Source of the DNA: Bacillus_AB infantis_B
GTDB taxonomy: Bacteria; Bacillota; Bacilli; Bacillales; Cytobacillaceae
Direction: 5' to 3'
DNA: 64,000 nucleotides
NCBI RefSeq assembly: GCF_008180445.1
Contig: NZ_VTER01000006.1
Location: forward strand, 310,001 to 374,000
Made by a program: the position numbers and the translations under genes. Below are positions 8,152 to 18,238 of the stretch, piece after piece; position 1 is the first letter of the stretch, and every line of letters begins with the position of its first letter. The notes beneath the pieces were generated by a model. The model ran no database searches. It was not told where the DNA came from and was given only the letters and a program-made list of their open reading frames with translations.

Positions 8152-8414
8152 CTTAACACTTCCCCGATTTTTTTTACTGGCTCTCTGCTGGATAACGTTT
8201 TCGAGCTTACTTACTACATAGCACATGAAGGAGCGAAGAAAACCTCATATTGCATAGGAGGGGGAAAAAGGGACATTTTTAATAACGGAGCTTCGTTATC
8301 TGGAAGAATAAGAAAAGGATGAGAGTTTCAGCTTAAGTTTAATGAGGGATATATAAGGAGAAAGTAGAAAAGGGCTGCAGCCTGTCATATGCCTATCGAA
8401 AAGGAGGAAGAAAT

Positions 8415-8549
8415 ATGAAGGATGAAAAGAAGCTGATGAGCGAGGAGGAGCTTGATGCCCTCCATCATGTAATGGAAGAGCAGATTGCTTATATTCTTGT
8501 TGATGAAGAAGAAGAAAGGAATAGGGAAGAGCAGAGGGCTGAAAGGTAA
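8415..8549 (+). CDS. Small acidic charged protein (44 aa)
   Basis: ATG at 8415 follows AAGGAGG by seven bases. The product is almost entirely charged and helical, with two Glu-rich stretches (MSEEELDALHH and VDEEEERNREE), suggesting a soluble helix or coiled coil. A GGGGG-GACA-CCCCC hairpin with T6 follows immediately. No family is recognised. Translation signals plus a terminator support a true small gene. Confidence 0.6.
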   Translation: MKDEKKLMSEEELDALHHVMEEQIAYILVDEEEERNREEQRAER

Positions 8550-8572
8550 AGGGGGGGACACCCCCTTTTTTA
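8550..8572. terminator. Terminator for the 44-aa gene and probably pxpA
   Basis: GGGGG-GACA-CCCCC stem with T6 on the plus strand and AAA upstream; it touches the stop codon of the converging pxpA. Confidence 0.75.
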
Positions 8573-9328
8573 TCTGAATGAAGCAACCTCAATGTCTCTG
8601 CCCTTTAAGGCGGCATGAAGCGTCGCCGCAAACTCGAGCGCATGTGGACCATCGCCGTGGAGGCATATGGTGTCTGCTTTGATTATAATCTCATTACCGT
8701 TCCGGCTGAGGGTTTTGTTTTCGAGGACCATTCTCAGCACCTGGCCGACTGCTTCTTCCGCAGCAGTGATCAGGGCATCTCTGCTTGATCTCGAAACCAG
8801 CGTTCCGTCATCTTCATATCTTCTGTCCGCAAACACCTCTTGCGCAGCTCTGATCCCGACCCTTTCCGCTGCCCTGATGCTTTCGCTGTTATGGAGCCCA
8901 AAAAGCACGAGTTCCTCGTCCACACTCTGGACAGCCCTTGCTACCGCCTCTGCAAGCCGTTTATCTCCCGCACACATATTATAGAGAGCGCCATGCGGCT
9001 TTACATGGCTGAGCCTTCCGCCTTCTGATTTCACAAAAGCTGACAGTGCGCCAATTTGATACAGGACAAGATCGAAGGCTTCTTCCGGACTAATTTCTAT
9101 TTTTCTGCGGCCAAAGCCCTGGAGGTCAGGCAAACCCGGGTGTGCACCAATGGCAGTCCCATGCTGAAGGGCAAGCTTCACTGTTCTGCGCATTGTCCCT
9201 GGATCTCCGGCATGGAACCCGCAGGCAATATTCGCGGATGTGATATATGCCATGATTTCCTCATCGGATCCAATCTTGAAGCTTCCAAAGCTTTCACCAA
9301 GATCACAGTTCAAGTCAATTTTCTTCAT
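8570..9328 (-). CDS. pxpA: 5-oxoprolinase subunit PxpA (LamB/YcsF family)
   Basis: 252 residues with the YcsF/LamB signature at the start (DLNCDLGESFGSFKIG) and the metal-site motifs NIACGFHAGDP and HVKPHGALYNM. PxpA is the hydrolytic subunit of the ATP-dependent prokaryotic 5-oxoprolinase, which opens 5-oxoproline to glutamate, a clean-up of a toxic side product of glutamine. It is the last gene of a pxpB-pxpC-pxpA operon, overlapping pxpC by 14 bases, which suggests translational coupling. Confidence 0.93.
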   Translation of the reverse strand: MKKIDLNCDLGESFGSFKIGSDEEIMAYITSANIACGFHAGDPGTMRRTVKLALQHGTAIGAHPGLPDLQGFGRRKIEISPEEAFDLVLYQIGALSAFVKSEGGRLSHVKPHGALYNMCAGDKRLAEAVARAVQSVDEELVLFGLHNSESIRAAERVGIRAAQEVFADRRYEDDGTLVSRSSRDALITAAEEAVGQVLRMVLENKTLSRNGNEIIIKADTICLHGDGPHALEFAATLHAALKGRDIEVASFR

Positions 9329-10292
9329 CTATATGCACCTCTTTCTGCCATTTTTCTTTCATGATTTTTGTAAGGGATCTTATTGATTTTACTTGTTCCA
9401 AATGTGCCAGTTGTGCCTCAGCCAAGGAGGCAGGCGCAAACCTGATCTTCTCTCCCGGTTTTTTCTGTGCCAGGATTGGAAGGTCTGCCGACAGGACTTG
9501 AGCGATTTTCGGGTACCCGCCTGTTGTCTGCCTTTCAGCCATGAGAATGATCGGATTGCCGTCAGCAGGCACTTGCACTGTTCCAAATGATACTGGTTCA
9601 GTAATCATTTCAATTTCCCTTGCCTTTGCTAGTGAAGGGCCCTTCAGCCTGTATCCCATCCTGTCAGAATTTGCCGAAATCGTAAATTCCTGTTCTGAAA
9701 ATTGTTTTATAGCATCAGAAGAAAACCATTCGGACTGCCTGCCGGGCATCACCCTGATCTTATCCTGATGAAGATAAGAGGCAAGCGAGGGGGATAAGCT
9801 CCAGATTCTGCTGAATATGCAGAAGGTTTGTCTGAGGGGAAGGACATCGTTCTTTTCTAATGTCCTGCCATCCAGGCCGCCGAATCCTGCTTTCAGATAT
9901 GTGCTCCTGCTTCCCATCTGGCGAGGCACCAATATGCCGCCATGGAAGGCCAGATATGTACGGCACCCAGCCTTCATCCTGCCAAAAGAAAGAACATCTC
10001 CTTTTTTCGCAGCGATCGGCTTTCCGCATTGAATATTGCTGCCGTTCAGCTTTGCTTCTGTTTCAGCTCCAAAGAAGCTGAAGATGATATCCTTTTCGAA
10101 GAGCAGCCGGGGTCCAATCAAGGTAATTTCAAGAGCTGCTTCATCATTGAAATTGCCTGCTGCCAGATTGGCAAGTGTGTAAGAGAAAAGATCCATCGCA
10201 CCTGAAGGCGATACGCCCAGATTTTGGTATCCTTTCCTGCCTGCATCCTGGACAGTTGTCATCAGTCCCGGCTTCAGTACTTTTATTCCCAT
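9315..10292 (-). CDS. pxpC: 5-oxoprolinase subunit PxpC (KipA-like)
   Basis: 325 residues of the biotin-dependent carboxyltransferase-related family (AHS2). Visible are GLMTTVQDAGRKGYQNLGV at the start, the central SNSDRMGYRL motif in the form SANSDRMGYRLKG, and the family end pattern around GGYPKIAQV. With PxpB it forms the ATP-dependent part of 5-oxoprolinase. In B. subtilis the homolog is KipA, an antagonist of the KinA inhibitor KipI. It overlaps both neighbours in the operon, so the three are made together. Confidence 0.93.
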   Translation of the reverse strand: MGIKVLKPGLMTTVQDAGRKGYQNLGVSPSGAMDLFSYTLANLAAGNFNDEAALEITLIGPRLLFEKDIIFSFFGAETEAKLNGSNIQCGKPIAAKKGDVLSFGRMKAGCRTYLAFHGGILVPRQMGSRSTYLKAGFGGLDGRTLEKNDVLPLRQTFCIFSRIWSLSPSLASYLHQDKIRVMPGRQSEWFSSDAIKQFSEQEFTISANSDRMGYRLKGPSLAKAREIEMITEPVSFGTVQVPADGNPIILMAERQTTGGYPKIAQVLSADLPILAQKKPGEKIRFAPASLAEAQLAHLEQVKSIRSLTKIMKEKWQKEVHIDEEN

Positions 10293-10984
10293 AGGCTGCC
10301 GCCCCCTGACTGAAATTCTGCTTCTGTTACTGGAATGAAACGTAAACGGTCTCCGGGCTTTAGATAGCTGGGTTCTTCCCTTTCAGGATCGAATAACGTT
10401 AACGGTGTTCTTCCGATAATCTGCCAGCCTCCAGGGGTTTCCGAAGGATATATCCCAGTCTGGCTGCCGGCAATGCCCACCGAGCCGGAGGGAATCTTCA
10501 ATCTTGGGGAAGTTTTGCGCGGAGCCGCTATGCGCTGATCCATCCCGCCCAGGAAAGGGAAGCCGGGTGAGAAGCCAAGAAAGTAAATCTCATAGTCTCT
10601 GTTACTATGTATCTCTATAACTTCTTTCTCTGATAATCCATTTGAACGGGCTACAAAAGCCAGGTCCGGGGCGTGGGCTCCTTCATAGCAGACGGGGATA
10701 TCCAAGAGCCGCGGAGATTGGACATCCAATTGTATTTTCTCTGCAAGCATTTCAGCAATCAAGGATGAGGCTGCTTCAAAGGGAGATAAGGTTCCGACGG
10801 CATACGGATCATAATGAACAGCCAGTGTATGAAAGGCAGGAACGCATTCAATCATGCCCCTGAAAGGTTTTTTGGATAAAAGGGAAGCCGCTTTCCTGAC
10901 CTTTTGATTGCTTCCCGGGTCGATGCTGCTGCCAAATTCAAGGATGATGCAGCTGTCGCCTGCAGCATATGTATGATAATGCAT
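10283..10984 (-). CDS. pxpB: 5-oxoprolinase subunit PxpB (KipI-like)
   Basis: 233 residues from the ATG at 10984; the frame opens to a TTG at 11023, but no ribosome binding site supports it. The AHS1 family signature is clear: YFLGFSPGFPFLGGMD, then PRLKIPSGSVGIAG and TGIYPSETPGGWQIIGRTP. It is the first gene of the 5-oxoprolinase operon. The B. subtilis homolog KipI also inhibits sporulation kinase KinA; whether this protein does so cannot be told. Confidence 0.92.
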   Translation of the reverse strand: MHYHTYAAGDSCIILEFGSSIDPGSNQKVRKAASLLSKKPFRGMIECVPAFHTLAVHYDPYAVGTLSPFEAASSLIAEMLAEKIQLDVQSPRLLDIPVCYEGAHAPDLAFVARSNGLSEKEVIEIHSNRDYEIYFLGFSPGFPFLGGMDQRIAAPRKTSPRLKIPSGSVGIAGSQTGIYPSETPGGWQIIGRTPLTLFDPEREEPSYLKPGDRLRFIPVTEAEFQSGGGSLWE

Positions 10985-11057
10985 ATTTGCACCAGCTTTC
11001 TCTAAGTAGTCAGAAACAAACAAGTATACTGACTATTGTACAAGATAGCCACCTGAT

Positions 11058-11561
11058 TTAAAAGGCAAGCTGGACCGGCACTTTAAAAAGCCAGACCATC
11101 AAAAGGATGATCACAGCTGACAGGCCGTAGGACACTAATGGCCGAATATGATGAAGCCTGATCATGATGTACATCACCGGGTAAAAAAGAAGCTCCATCC
11201 AATATTGATAGCCATTCTCAAAAACAATCATCCCTGTTGCAGCAAAGGGGAATTCAGCTGCAAAGGAAAGGACACTCCAAAGGATAATATACCGAAGCCG
11301 GCCATGCTTCTCCGGATAGAATGTCAAGTATAATACTGTTATGGTCGGAAGTATGGCGAATGCATGAAACAGCTCGCCAGCAAAATGTGATTCTAATGGT
11401 ATGCTTTTGTGCTTCCATAAAAGGTGATCTTTGCAGATAAAATTGTACAATAGCACCAATACAGAGGTATAAAGCATGGTAGGGTGAAAGACTCGCCAGT
11501 TTTTCCATGCTTTCAAATAGCCGGCGCAAACAGCCAGGATAATGGATAAAGTAATATTCAT
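11058..11561 (-). CDS. CBO0543-like integral membrane protein
   Basis: 167 residues with five or six hydrophobic helices. The ATG at 11561 is six bases after GAGGTG; the 68 upstream codons of the open frame have no start signals and are excluded. The pattern WRVFHPTMLYTSVLVLLYNF near the N-terminus and YWMELLFYP near the C-terminus fits the CBO0543 family of small Firmicute membrane proteins, whose function is unknown. It lies alone between the pxp operon and the methionine operon. Confidence 0.65.
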   Translation of the reverse strand: MNITLSIILAVCAGYLKAWKNWRVFHPTMLYTSVLVLLYNFICKDHLLWKHKSIPLESHFAGELFHAFAILPTITVLYLTFYPEKHGRLRYIILWSVLSFAAEFPFAATGMIVFENGYQYWMELLFYPVMYIMIRLHHIRPLVSYGLSAVIILLMVWLFKVPVQLAF

Positions 11562-11729
11562 TTTCTGCACCTCAATAGGAGATATCATTATAGAATTTAC
11601 TTTTTTTGTAAAAAAATACATCCCGCCAATTGTATTTACAAAAAAATACAGAAGGCGCACCTGCTTAATGTCAATCAAGCATTGATAATTTACCACAAGA
11701 CTTAAAATTAAAAAAATGCCTGCACAGCG

Positions 11730-11756
11730 AAAAAGCCTGCCGTCACTGGCAGGCCT
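11730..11756 (-). terminator. Terminator of the metI-metC-yitJ-metH operon
   Basis: GCCTGCC-AGTGAC-GGCAGGC hairpin followed by T5 when read on the minus strand, six bases after the metH stop. Confidence 0.9.
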
Positions 11757-11761
11757 CCATA

Positions 11762-14700
11762 TCAATTTTTCAATACATTAAAATAGCGTGCTTCCGGATG
11801 GGCAAAAACCATGGCTGAAACCGAAGCTTCCGGCTCCATCATGAAACCTTCTGTCAGGTCTATGCCAATTTCCTCCGGCCTGATCAGATCAAAAAGCTTC
11901 CGCTGATCTTCAAGCTCCGGGCAGGCGGGATAGCCGAATGAAAATCGCTGCCCCTGATATTTTGCTGAAAACCTCTCTTTCATAGTAAAGTCTACAGGAT
12001 CCGGGAAGCCCCAGCGGTCTCGTATTTGCCTGTGTACAAGTTCAGCAAAGCCTTCTGCCGTTTCAAGCGCCAGAGCCTGCAGGGCATGATTTTCAAGAAA
12101 GCGGCCTTCCTTTTTAAGTGTTTTGGCAGTCTCCCTTACGGCATTGCCTGCAGTGACAGAGAAAAAGGCCACATAATCCATTTCCCCGCCATCAGCAGGC
12201 TTCAAATAATCGGCAAGGCACAAAAACGGTTCAGAATGCTGGCGTGGAAAATCGAATGTCTCTAATACCCGGCTGTGGTCATTCTTATCAAAAATGATCA
12301 CCTTATTACCGTCAGATTGAGCCGGAAAAAATTGATAGACGGCAGCCGGCAGGATCCAGCCCTCCATTTTGGCCTGCACGATAAGGGAATCTACAGTATC
12401 ATTCAATTTCAATGCCTTCTCATCACCTGACTCCATAAGACGGCTGATATTGCCCTTAAGCCCCAAATGATGCCCCAAAAGCATCTGCCGGTTAATATAA
12501 GGCTCAATATGGCCGAGTGTATAGGTTCTTAGGACATGCCGCTCCAAATCCTGCGGAACATAAACCGGTACATCAGACCGTACTGCAGGCCTCATCTTAA
12601 CTGCAGCAAGAGCGCCTGTTTTTCTTTCTGTAACAGCAGAAGGGAGGGGGAGGGACCGCTTTGCCTCTTGCTCGGCAAGGAGCCTGTTGTATTCCGGTTC
12701 ATCCCTGAGCTGATCGGCTATTGATAATCCATTCATCGCATCTTTGGCATACATCACAAGGCCATTGTATTCCCTCGATATCTTCGTATCTGTGAATTTC
12801 CTTGATAGAGCAGCTCCGCCGACGAGAATAGGGATATTAATGCCCGCCTGTTTCATATCAGAAGCAGTGATGACCATCTGCTGTGCGGATTTAACAAGCA
12901 GGCCAGAAAGTCCGACCATATCGGGCTTTTCCTTTTTTACTGCTTCAACTAGCTCAGAAGGCGATACTTTGATGCCAAGGTCGATTACATTGTAGCCATT
13001 ATTGCTGAGAATGATATCAACAAGGTTTTTGCCTATATCATGAACATCTCCTTTTACAGTGGCAAGAATGATTTTCCCTTTGCCTGATGAAGTGCCTTTT
13101 TCCATAAATGGCTCAAGATAGGAAACAGAGGCCTTCATCACTTCTGCACTCTGCAGCACTTCGGCGACAATCAGCTGGTTGTCGTTGAACAGGCGGCCGA
13201 CCTCTTTCATTCCATCCATCAGGGGCCCATTGATGATTTCAAGAGGGGAACTGTACTCGAGTAAGGCGGCCTCAAGGTCCTCCAGCAGGCCTTCTTTTGT
13301 TCCTTCTATAATATAGTAGGCCAGGCGTTCAGCCAGGCTCATATCAGGGAGGAGGCTTTTTTCTTCCTTTTTTTTGCCCCGGTAAAATTCTGTGAATTGT
13401 GCCAGTGTTTCATCTGTAGTTTCAAATAACAGCTTTTCTGCCAAAGCAATTTCTTCACTGGCTATACTCGCAAACCGCTCAAGCTTTTCTGTATTCACGA
13501 TTGCATAGTCCAGTCCTGCCTGGGTACAGTGGTAGAGGAAGACAGAATTAAGGATTTCCCTTCCAACCGGAGGCAGGCCAAAAGAAACATTGCTGATGCC
13601 AAGAATCGTCTGTGTCCTTGGAAAGCGTTCTTTTATCAGTGTGATGCCCTCAACAGTCGCTCTTGCCGAGCCGATGTATTGTTCATCACCTGTGCCGACC
13701 GGGAAGACAAGCGGGTCAAAAATGATGTCCTCAGGAGGAATTCCATATTTCTCAACCAGAAGGGTATACGAGCGGGAAGCAATTTCAAGCTTTCTATCTG
13801 CACTCACTCCCATGCCTTTCTCATCTATGGTTCCGACTACCACTGCTGCCCCATACAGGCGTATAAGAGGGGCGATAGCCTCAAATCTTTCTTCGCCATC
13901 CTCCAGATTGATAGAGTTGATCACGGATTTACCCTGCAGGTAAATTAGGGCTTTTTCTATAACTTTCTCATCTGTAGAATCTATTACAATCGGAGCTTTT
14001 ACTTTTTTAGTCACTTCTTTTATAAAGTTTTCCATGTCTTCCAGTTCATCCCGATCAGGGTCGGCAAGGCATATATCAATAACATGGGCACCATTCTTGA
14101 CCTGTGACCTCGCGACTTCTGAAGCTTCTTCAAACTTCCCCTCGGCAATCAGTCTTTTGAACTTCCTGGATCCTATGACATTTGTCCGCTCGCCGACCAT
14201 GATGGGGCGGAGGGTCGGGTCGTCATAGATGAGCGGCTCAATGCCTGATACTTTATGGGCAGATGCTGCAGAGATTTTACGCGGTGCAAAATGTTCCATT
14301 TTATCTGCAATAGCCTTGATATGCTCCGGTGTAGTACCGCAGCACCCGCCGACGATGTTCAGCCAGCCCTGTGAGGCAAACCCTGCAAGCTTCTCTGCGA
14401 GCGATTCAGGTGTTTCGTGGTAGCGTCCTTCTTCATCAGGCAGCCCGGCGTTTGGATAGCAGCTGACAGCAGCATCAGCAAGGGAAGATAAAGACCTGAT
14501 ATGCTCCTGCATGAATTCTGGGCCTGTAGCGCAATTAAGGCCGACAGCCAGCGGTTTCATATGCTCGAGAGAAATATAGAAAGCTTCAATTGACTGGCCC
14601 GCAAGTGTCGTCCCCATAGGTTCGATTGTGCCTGAAACAATAAGGGGGAGAGTGATGCCGGTTTTTTTGAAGGCATTCTGAATCCCGATGTATCCTGCTT

Positions 14701-15211
14701 TTACGTTGAGCATATCCTGGCTGGTCTCAAGAAGGAGCAGGTCCGCTTTGCCATCAATTAATCCGCAGGCTTGCTCCTCATATGACAATGCCAGCTCTTC
14801 AAATGTTGTTCCCCCTGTCACACTAAGTGTTTTTGTGGTAGGTCCCATAGATCCGGCAACAAAACGCGGCCAGGAAGGAGTGCTGATCTGATCAGCCGCT
14901 TTCCTGGCAATCAGCGAAGCTGTTCTGTTGATTTCATAGGCTTTATCTCCAATGCTGTACTCATCAAGTACTATGCTCGTGGCACCGAAAGTATTGGTTT
15001 CAATTATGTCGGCACCAGCTTTAAGATAGGCAAGATGGATTTCCTGAATCAACCCCGGTGCTGTAAGATTCAGGTATTCATTGCAGCCGTCAAACTGTTC
15101 GCCGCCAAAATCTTCAGCAGAAAGATCAGCTCTCTGCAGCATCGTTCCCATGGCGCCATCCATGATCATGATTTTATTATTCATTCTTTCAGATAGAGAG
15201 ATCTTTGGCAT
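11762..15211 (-). CDS. metH: Cobalamin-dependent methionine synthase
   Basis: 1149 residues, the full four-module enzyme that transfers a methyl group from 5-methyltetrahydrofolate through cobalamin to homocysteine. The N-terminal homocysteine domain ends in GGCCGTTP (about residue 290, zinc Cys pair), followed by the pterin domain, a B12 domain with the lower-ligand motif DVHDIGKN (about residue 718) and the C-terminal SAM-activation domain. ATG at 15211 is seven bases after AGGAGG and lies inside the 3' end of yitJ, so translation is coupled. It is the last gene of an S-box operon, so methionine synthesis here depends on B12. Confidence 0.97.
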   Translation of the reverse strand: MPKISLSERMNNKIMIMDGAMGTMLQRADLSAEDFGGEQFDGCNEYLNLTAPGLIQEIHLAYLKAGADIIETNTFGATSIVLDEYSIGDKAYEINRTASLIARKAADQISTPSWPRFVAGSMGPTTKTLSVTGGTTFEELALSYEEQACGLIDGKADLLLLETSQDMLNVKAGYIGIQNAFKKTGITLPLIVSGTIEPMGTTLAGQSIEAFYISLEHMKPLAVGLNCATGPEFMQEHIRSLSSLADAAVSCYPNAGLPDEEGRYHETPESLAEKLAGFASQGWLNIVGGCCGTTPEHIKAIADKMEHFAPRKISAASAHKVSGIEPLIYDDPTLRPIMVGERTNVIGSRKFKRLIAEGKFEEASEVARSQVKNGAHVIDICLADPDRDELEDMENFIKEVTKKVKAPIVIDSTDEKVIEKALIYLQGKSVINSINLEDGEERFEAIAPLIRLYGAAVVVGTIDEKGMGVSADRKLEIASRSYTLLVEKYGIPPEDIIFDPLVFPVGTGDEQYIGSARATVEGITLIKERFPRTQTILGISNVSFGLPPVGREILNSVFLYHCTQAGLDYAIVNTEKLERFASIASEEIALAEKLLFETTDETLAQFTEFYRGKKKEEKSLLPDMSLAERLAYYIIEGTKEGLLEDLEAALLEYSSPLEIINGPLMDGMKEVGRLFNDNQLIVAEVLQSAEVMKASVSYLEPFMEKGTSSGKGKIILATVKGDVHDIGKNLVDIILSNNGYNVIDLGIKVSPSELVEAVKKEKPDMVGLSGLLVKSAQQMVITASDMKQAGINIPILVGGAALSRKFTDTKISREYNGLVMYAKDAMNGLSIADQLRDEPEYNRLLAEQEAKRSLPLPSAVTERKTGALAAVKMRPAVRSDVPVYVPQDLERHVLRTYTLGHIEPYINRQMLLGHHLGLKGNISRLMESGDEKALKLNDTVDSLIVQAKMEGWILPAAVYQFFPAQSDGNKVIIFDKNDHSRVLETFDFPRQHSEPFLCLADYLKPADGGEMDYVAFFSVTAGNAVRETAKTLKKEGRFLENHALQALALETAEGFAELVHRQIRDRWGFPDPVDFTMKERFSAKYQGQRFSFGYPACPELEDQRKLFDLIRPEEIGIDLTEGFMMEPEASVSAMVFAHPEARYFNVLKN

Positions 15212-17054
15212 TCCTGCTCCTCCTGGCTGTTTTCAGCTTCTCGCTGCGCGCATATTCCGCAAGCTCCGCTGTCAGTTCATACTTCATGAACGGGGTGATT
15301 AAATAGATGCCATTGAACAGCTCTGCTGCTGCATCAATCAGCTCTTTGCTTATGCTGATCCCTTCTCGGACTGACAGGAGAGGATCATCTTTCAGGCTAT
15401 TCATACGTTCCCTGATTTTATCGGATATTTTAATGCCCGGCACCTCATTATGAAGGAAATCAGCATTCCTGCTGCTTGTCAGAGGCATGAGGCCGATATA
15501 GATCGGCTGTTCCAGATGTTTGGTAGCTTCATATATTTCCATAAGCTTCTCTTCCGAAAAGACAGGCTGGGTAATAAAATAATCCGCTCCGTAAGACGCC
15601 TTTTTTTCGAGCCTCTGAACTGCCTTCTCAAGAGAGCGTACATTTGGGTTAAAGGCAGCAGCAACAGAAAATGCAGCTTTTTGTCCAAGATCCTTGCCTG
15701 AAATCGAGCGGCCTTCATTCAGCTGCTTGATCATCTGGATCAGCTCAAAGGAGGACATATCATATACCGAGGAGGCGCCGGGAAAATCACCAACCCTTGC
15801 CGGATCACCGGTAATGGCAAGAATGTCATGGAGTCCCAGTGTATGAAGTCCCATTAAATGTGATTGCAGCCCAATAACATTCCTGTCCCGGCATGTCAGA
15901 TGAATGAGCGGCCGGAGCCCAAGCCGGTTCTTTGCCAGATAGCCGAGTGCTTCGTTTGAGATCCGGGGGGAAGCAAGGGAGTTATCGGCAAGTGTAATTG
16001 CGTCTATGCCTGCGTCTTGCAGAGCCTTGGCCCCGGCGAAAAATTTATCTGTATCCAATTTTCTTGGCGGATCCAATTCAACGATGACTGACTGCCTCTC
16101 TTTCACAAAATCCTGGAGCGGGGGAAAATCCCTTTGGGCCTCTTTAGGCAAAATCTTAATTTTAGCCTTTGGTTCCCTGACTTTCTTTTTCTCTAAAGGA
16201 GGAGATCCTACTAATTCCTGCGAAAATGCACGGATGTGTGCAGGGGTGGTGCCGCAGCATCCTCCAAGCAGCCGTACCCCCTGGTTCCTGAAAGCTTTGG
16301 CAGACTGCCTGAAATATTCTGCATCGCCTTCGTAATGAAATTTTCCATCCGTGTATGCAGGCAGGCTGGCATTCGGATATGCAGACAGGTAAGCCTTCTG
16401 GGGAAGGGGCACCTCCTCAAGCGTCAGCAGCATATGATGGGGGCCGAGCCGGCAATTGAGCCCGACGATATCCGCCCCGAGCGTATCCAGCCTGGACAGT
16501 GCTTCCCTTATGGGAGTGTGATCCTGCATAATACCAGTCTCCTGCAGTGACACCTGCGCAATGAGAGGGAGGGCTGTTTCTTTCCTCGCGATCGAAAGGA
16601 CTGTTTCCAGTTCCTTGAGATCGTAATACGTCTCAAGGAGGATCGCATCTACCCCTTCCATCAGCAGGCAGTAGAGCTGCTCCCTGAAGCTTCTTTTTAT
16701 CTCTTCTATAGATATGGAGTGAGGTTTGATCCCGCGGCTGCCGCCAATCGTTCCCGCAACAAATGCATTTTTCCCCGCAGCCTTCCTCGCTACCGCGACA
16801 GCAGCACTGTTTATCTCCTTTACATGGTCCTCCAGTCCGTAGCGCTGCAGCTTGAGATAATTGGCTGCATATGTGTTGGTCTGAATCAAAGTTGCACCGG
16901 CATCAATATAGGCTTGATGGATATTTTGAATGTGCTCTGGCTGTGATACATTGAGTTCTTCAAAGCAGAAATCTGTACCGTAGGAATAGAGGAGGGTGCC
17001 CATCGCTCCATCTGCTATGATGATCTCTTTTTCCATTTTATCCAGCAGGTTCAT
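15189..17054 (-). CDS. yitJ: Bifunctional homocysteine S-methyltransferase / methylenetetrahydrofolate reductase (YitJ)
   Basis: 621 residues. The N-terminal half is a Pfam S-methyl_trans domain with LLGGCCGTTPAHIRAF (zinc Cys pair); the C-terminal half is an MTHFR domain (from about 310, with ELDPPR, HLTCRDRN and ITGDPAR). The reductase makes the 5-methyl-THF used by MetH. ATG at 17054 overlaps the metC stop as ATGA; an upstream in-frame ATG at 17078 is not preferred, since GAGGGTAA sits before 17054. Second-to-last gene of the S-box operon. Confidence 0.95.
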   Translation of the reverse strand: MNLLDKMEKEIIIADGAMGTLLYSYGTDFCFEELNVSQPEHIQNIHQAYIDAGATLIQTNTYAANYLKLQRYGLEDHVKEINSAAVAVARKAAGKNAFVAGTIGGSRGIKPHSISIEEIKRSFREQLYCLLMEGVDAILLETYYDLKELETVLSIARKETALPLIAQVSLQETGIMQDHTPIREALSRLDTLGADIVGLNCRLGPHHMLLTLEEVPLPQKAYLSAYPNASLPAYTDGKFHYEGDAEYFRQSAKAFRNQGVRLLGGCCGTTPAHIRAFSQELVGSPPLEKKKVREPKAKIKILPKEAQRDFPPLQDFVKERQSVIVELDPPRKLDTDKFFAGAKALQDAGIDAITLADNSLASPRISNEALGYLAKNRLGLRPLIHLTCRDRNVIGLQSHLMGLHTLGLHDILAITGDPARVGDFPGASSVYDMSSFELIQMIKQLNEGRSISGKDLGQKAAFSVAAAFNPNVRSLEKAVQRLEKKASYGADYFITQPVFSEEKLMEIYEATKHLEQPIYIGLMPLTSSRNADFLHNEVPGIKISDKIRERMNSLKDDPLLSVREGISISKELIDAAAELFNGIYLITPFMKYELTAELAEYARSEKLKTARRSRNAKDLSI

Positions 17055-18238
17055 AGTTTTACCCTCGCTGCAGTGCATGTTCTCTCTGCAGCAGCAAGTG
17101 CCCTGCTTAAATCTTGTATTAAATCATCCGGATTTTCGAGGCCTGCGGAAAGGCGGAGAAGCGAGTCAGATATTCCCCGTCTGCTTCTTTCGGAAGAAGG
17201 CATGGAAGCATGTGACATCCTGGCAGGCCAGGAGAGTATGGACTCGACTGCCCCCAGGCTTACTGCAAAAACCGGGATCTCCAGAGCATCAGTGAATTTA
17301 CGCAGCGCATCTTCGTCCTCAAGCTCAAAAGAAAGCACCGCTCCCGGCCCGCCAGCCTGTTCCCTCTGCAGCTTATACTGCGGATGGCTCTCAAGCCCCG
17401 GGTAATGCACTTTTTTCACAAGTGGGTGATCCTCAAGGAAAAGAGCAATTTTCTGTGCTGTATTCATTGACTGCTGCAGTCTGACATGAAGGGTTTTCAG
17501 ACCCCTCAGCACAAGCCAGCAATCCTGCACGCCAAGGACAGCCCCAAAGGAATTCTGCAGAAAGGCCACTTTCTCAGCCAGCATAGGATCTTTTACTGCA
17601 CAGAGGCCGGCAACAACATCACTGTGTCCGGAGATAAATTTCGTCGCACTGTGAAGGACAATATCTGCACCAAGGTCCAGCGGCTTTTGCAGCTGGGGGG
17701 TCATGAACGTATTATCAACGAAGGTATAAGCATCATTTTCCTTGGCAATCTCAGCAATGCTTTTAATATCGGCAACCTTCAAGAGGGGATTGGAAGGTGT
17801 TTCAACATAGAATAGTTTTGTATGTGGGAGGGCAGCCTCTTTTACTTCTTCTAAATTAGTCATATCTGCAAAGGTGTAATGAATTCCGTAGCGCGAAAGG
17901 ACCTCGGTGATCATCCTGTAGGTGCCTCCGTATACATCCTCTGATATGACGACATGGTCTCCCTGGGAAAGAAGAAGAAAGCAAGTGGAGATGGCCGCCA
18001 TACCGGAAGAAAAAGCAAATCCTCTGGTTCCGCCTTCAAGTCCGGCAATTACTTCTTCAAGGGCCTCTCTTGTCGGGTTTAGGCTTCTTGAGTAGTCGTA
18101 TTTTCCAAAAGACTCAAGATTCTTTTGATGAAAGGTGGAGGCATGATGAATCGGGACGCTTACTGCCCCTGTAACCGGGTCTGTTTTATGTTTATTGTGC
18201 AATAGCTTTGTTTCGAATCGAAAACAGTCTTCCTTCAT
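17051..18238 (-). CDS. metC: Cystathionine beta-lyase
   Basis: 395-residue PLP enzyme of the Cys/Met family that splits cystathionine to homocysteine. Visible are YSRSLNPTREALE, the cofactor loop SSGMAAIST, VDNTFMTP and the Schiff-base lysine in HSATKFISGHSDV. Its place between metI and yitJ identifies it as MetC rather than a gamma-lyase. The start overlaps the metI stop as ATGA, and the end overlaps yitJ the same way, so three genes are tightly coupled. Confidence 0.95.
   Translation of the reverse strand: MKEDCFRFETKLLHNKHKTDPVTGAVSVPIHHASTFHQKNLESFGKYDYSRSLNPTREALEEVIAGLEGGTRGFAFSSGMAAISTCFLLLSQGDHVVISEDVYGGTYRMITEVLSRYGIHYTFADMTNLEEVKEAALPHTKLFYVETPSNPLLKVADIKSIAEIAKENDAYTFVDNTFMTPQLQKPLDLGADIVLHSATKFISGHSDVVAGLCAVKDPMLAEKVAFLQNSFGAVLGVQDCWLVLRGLKTLHVRLQQSMNTAQKIALFLEDHPLVKKVHYPGLESHPQYKLQREQAGGPGAVLSFELEDEDALRKFTDALEIPVFAVSLGAVESILSWPARMSHASMPSSERSRRGISDSLLRLSAGLENPDDLIQDLSRALAAAERTCTAARVKL

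Noticed and set aside
10984..11023. Longer pxpB starting at TTG 11023
   Set aside because: No ribosome binding site; the family sequence begins near the ATG at 10984.
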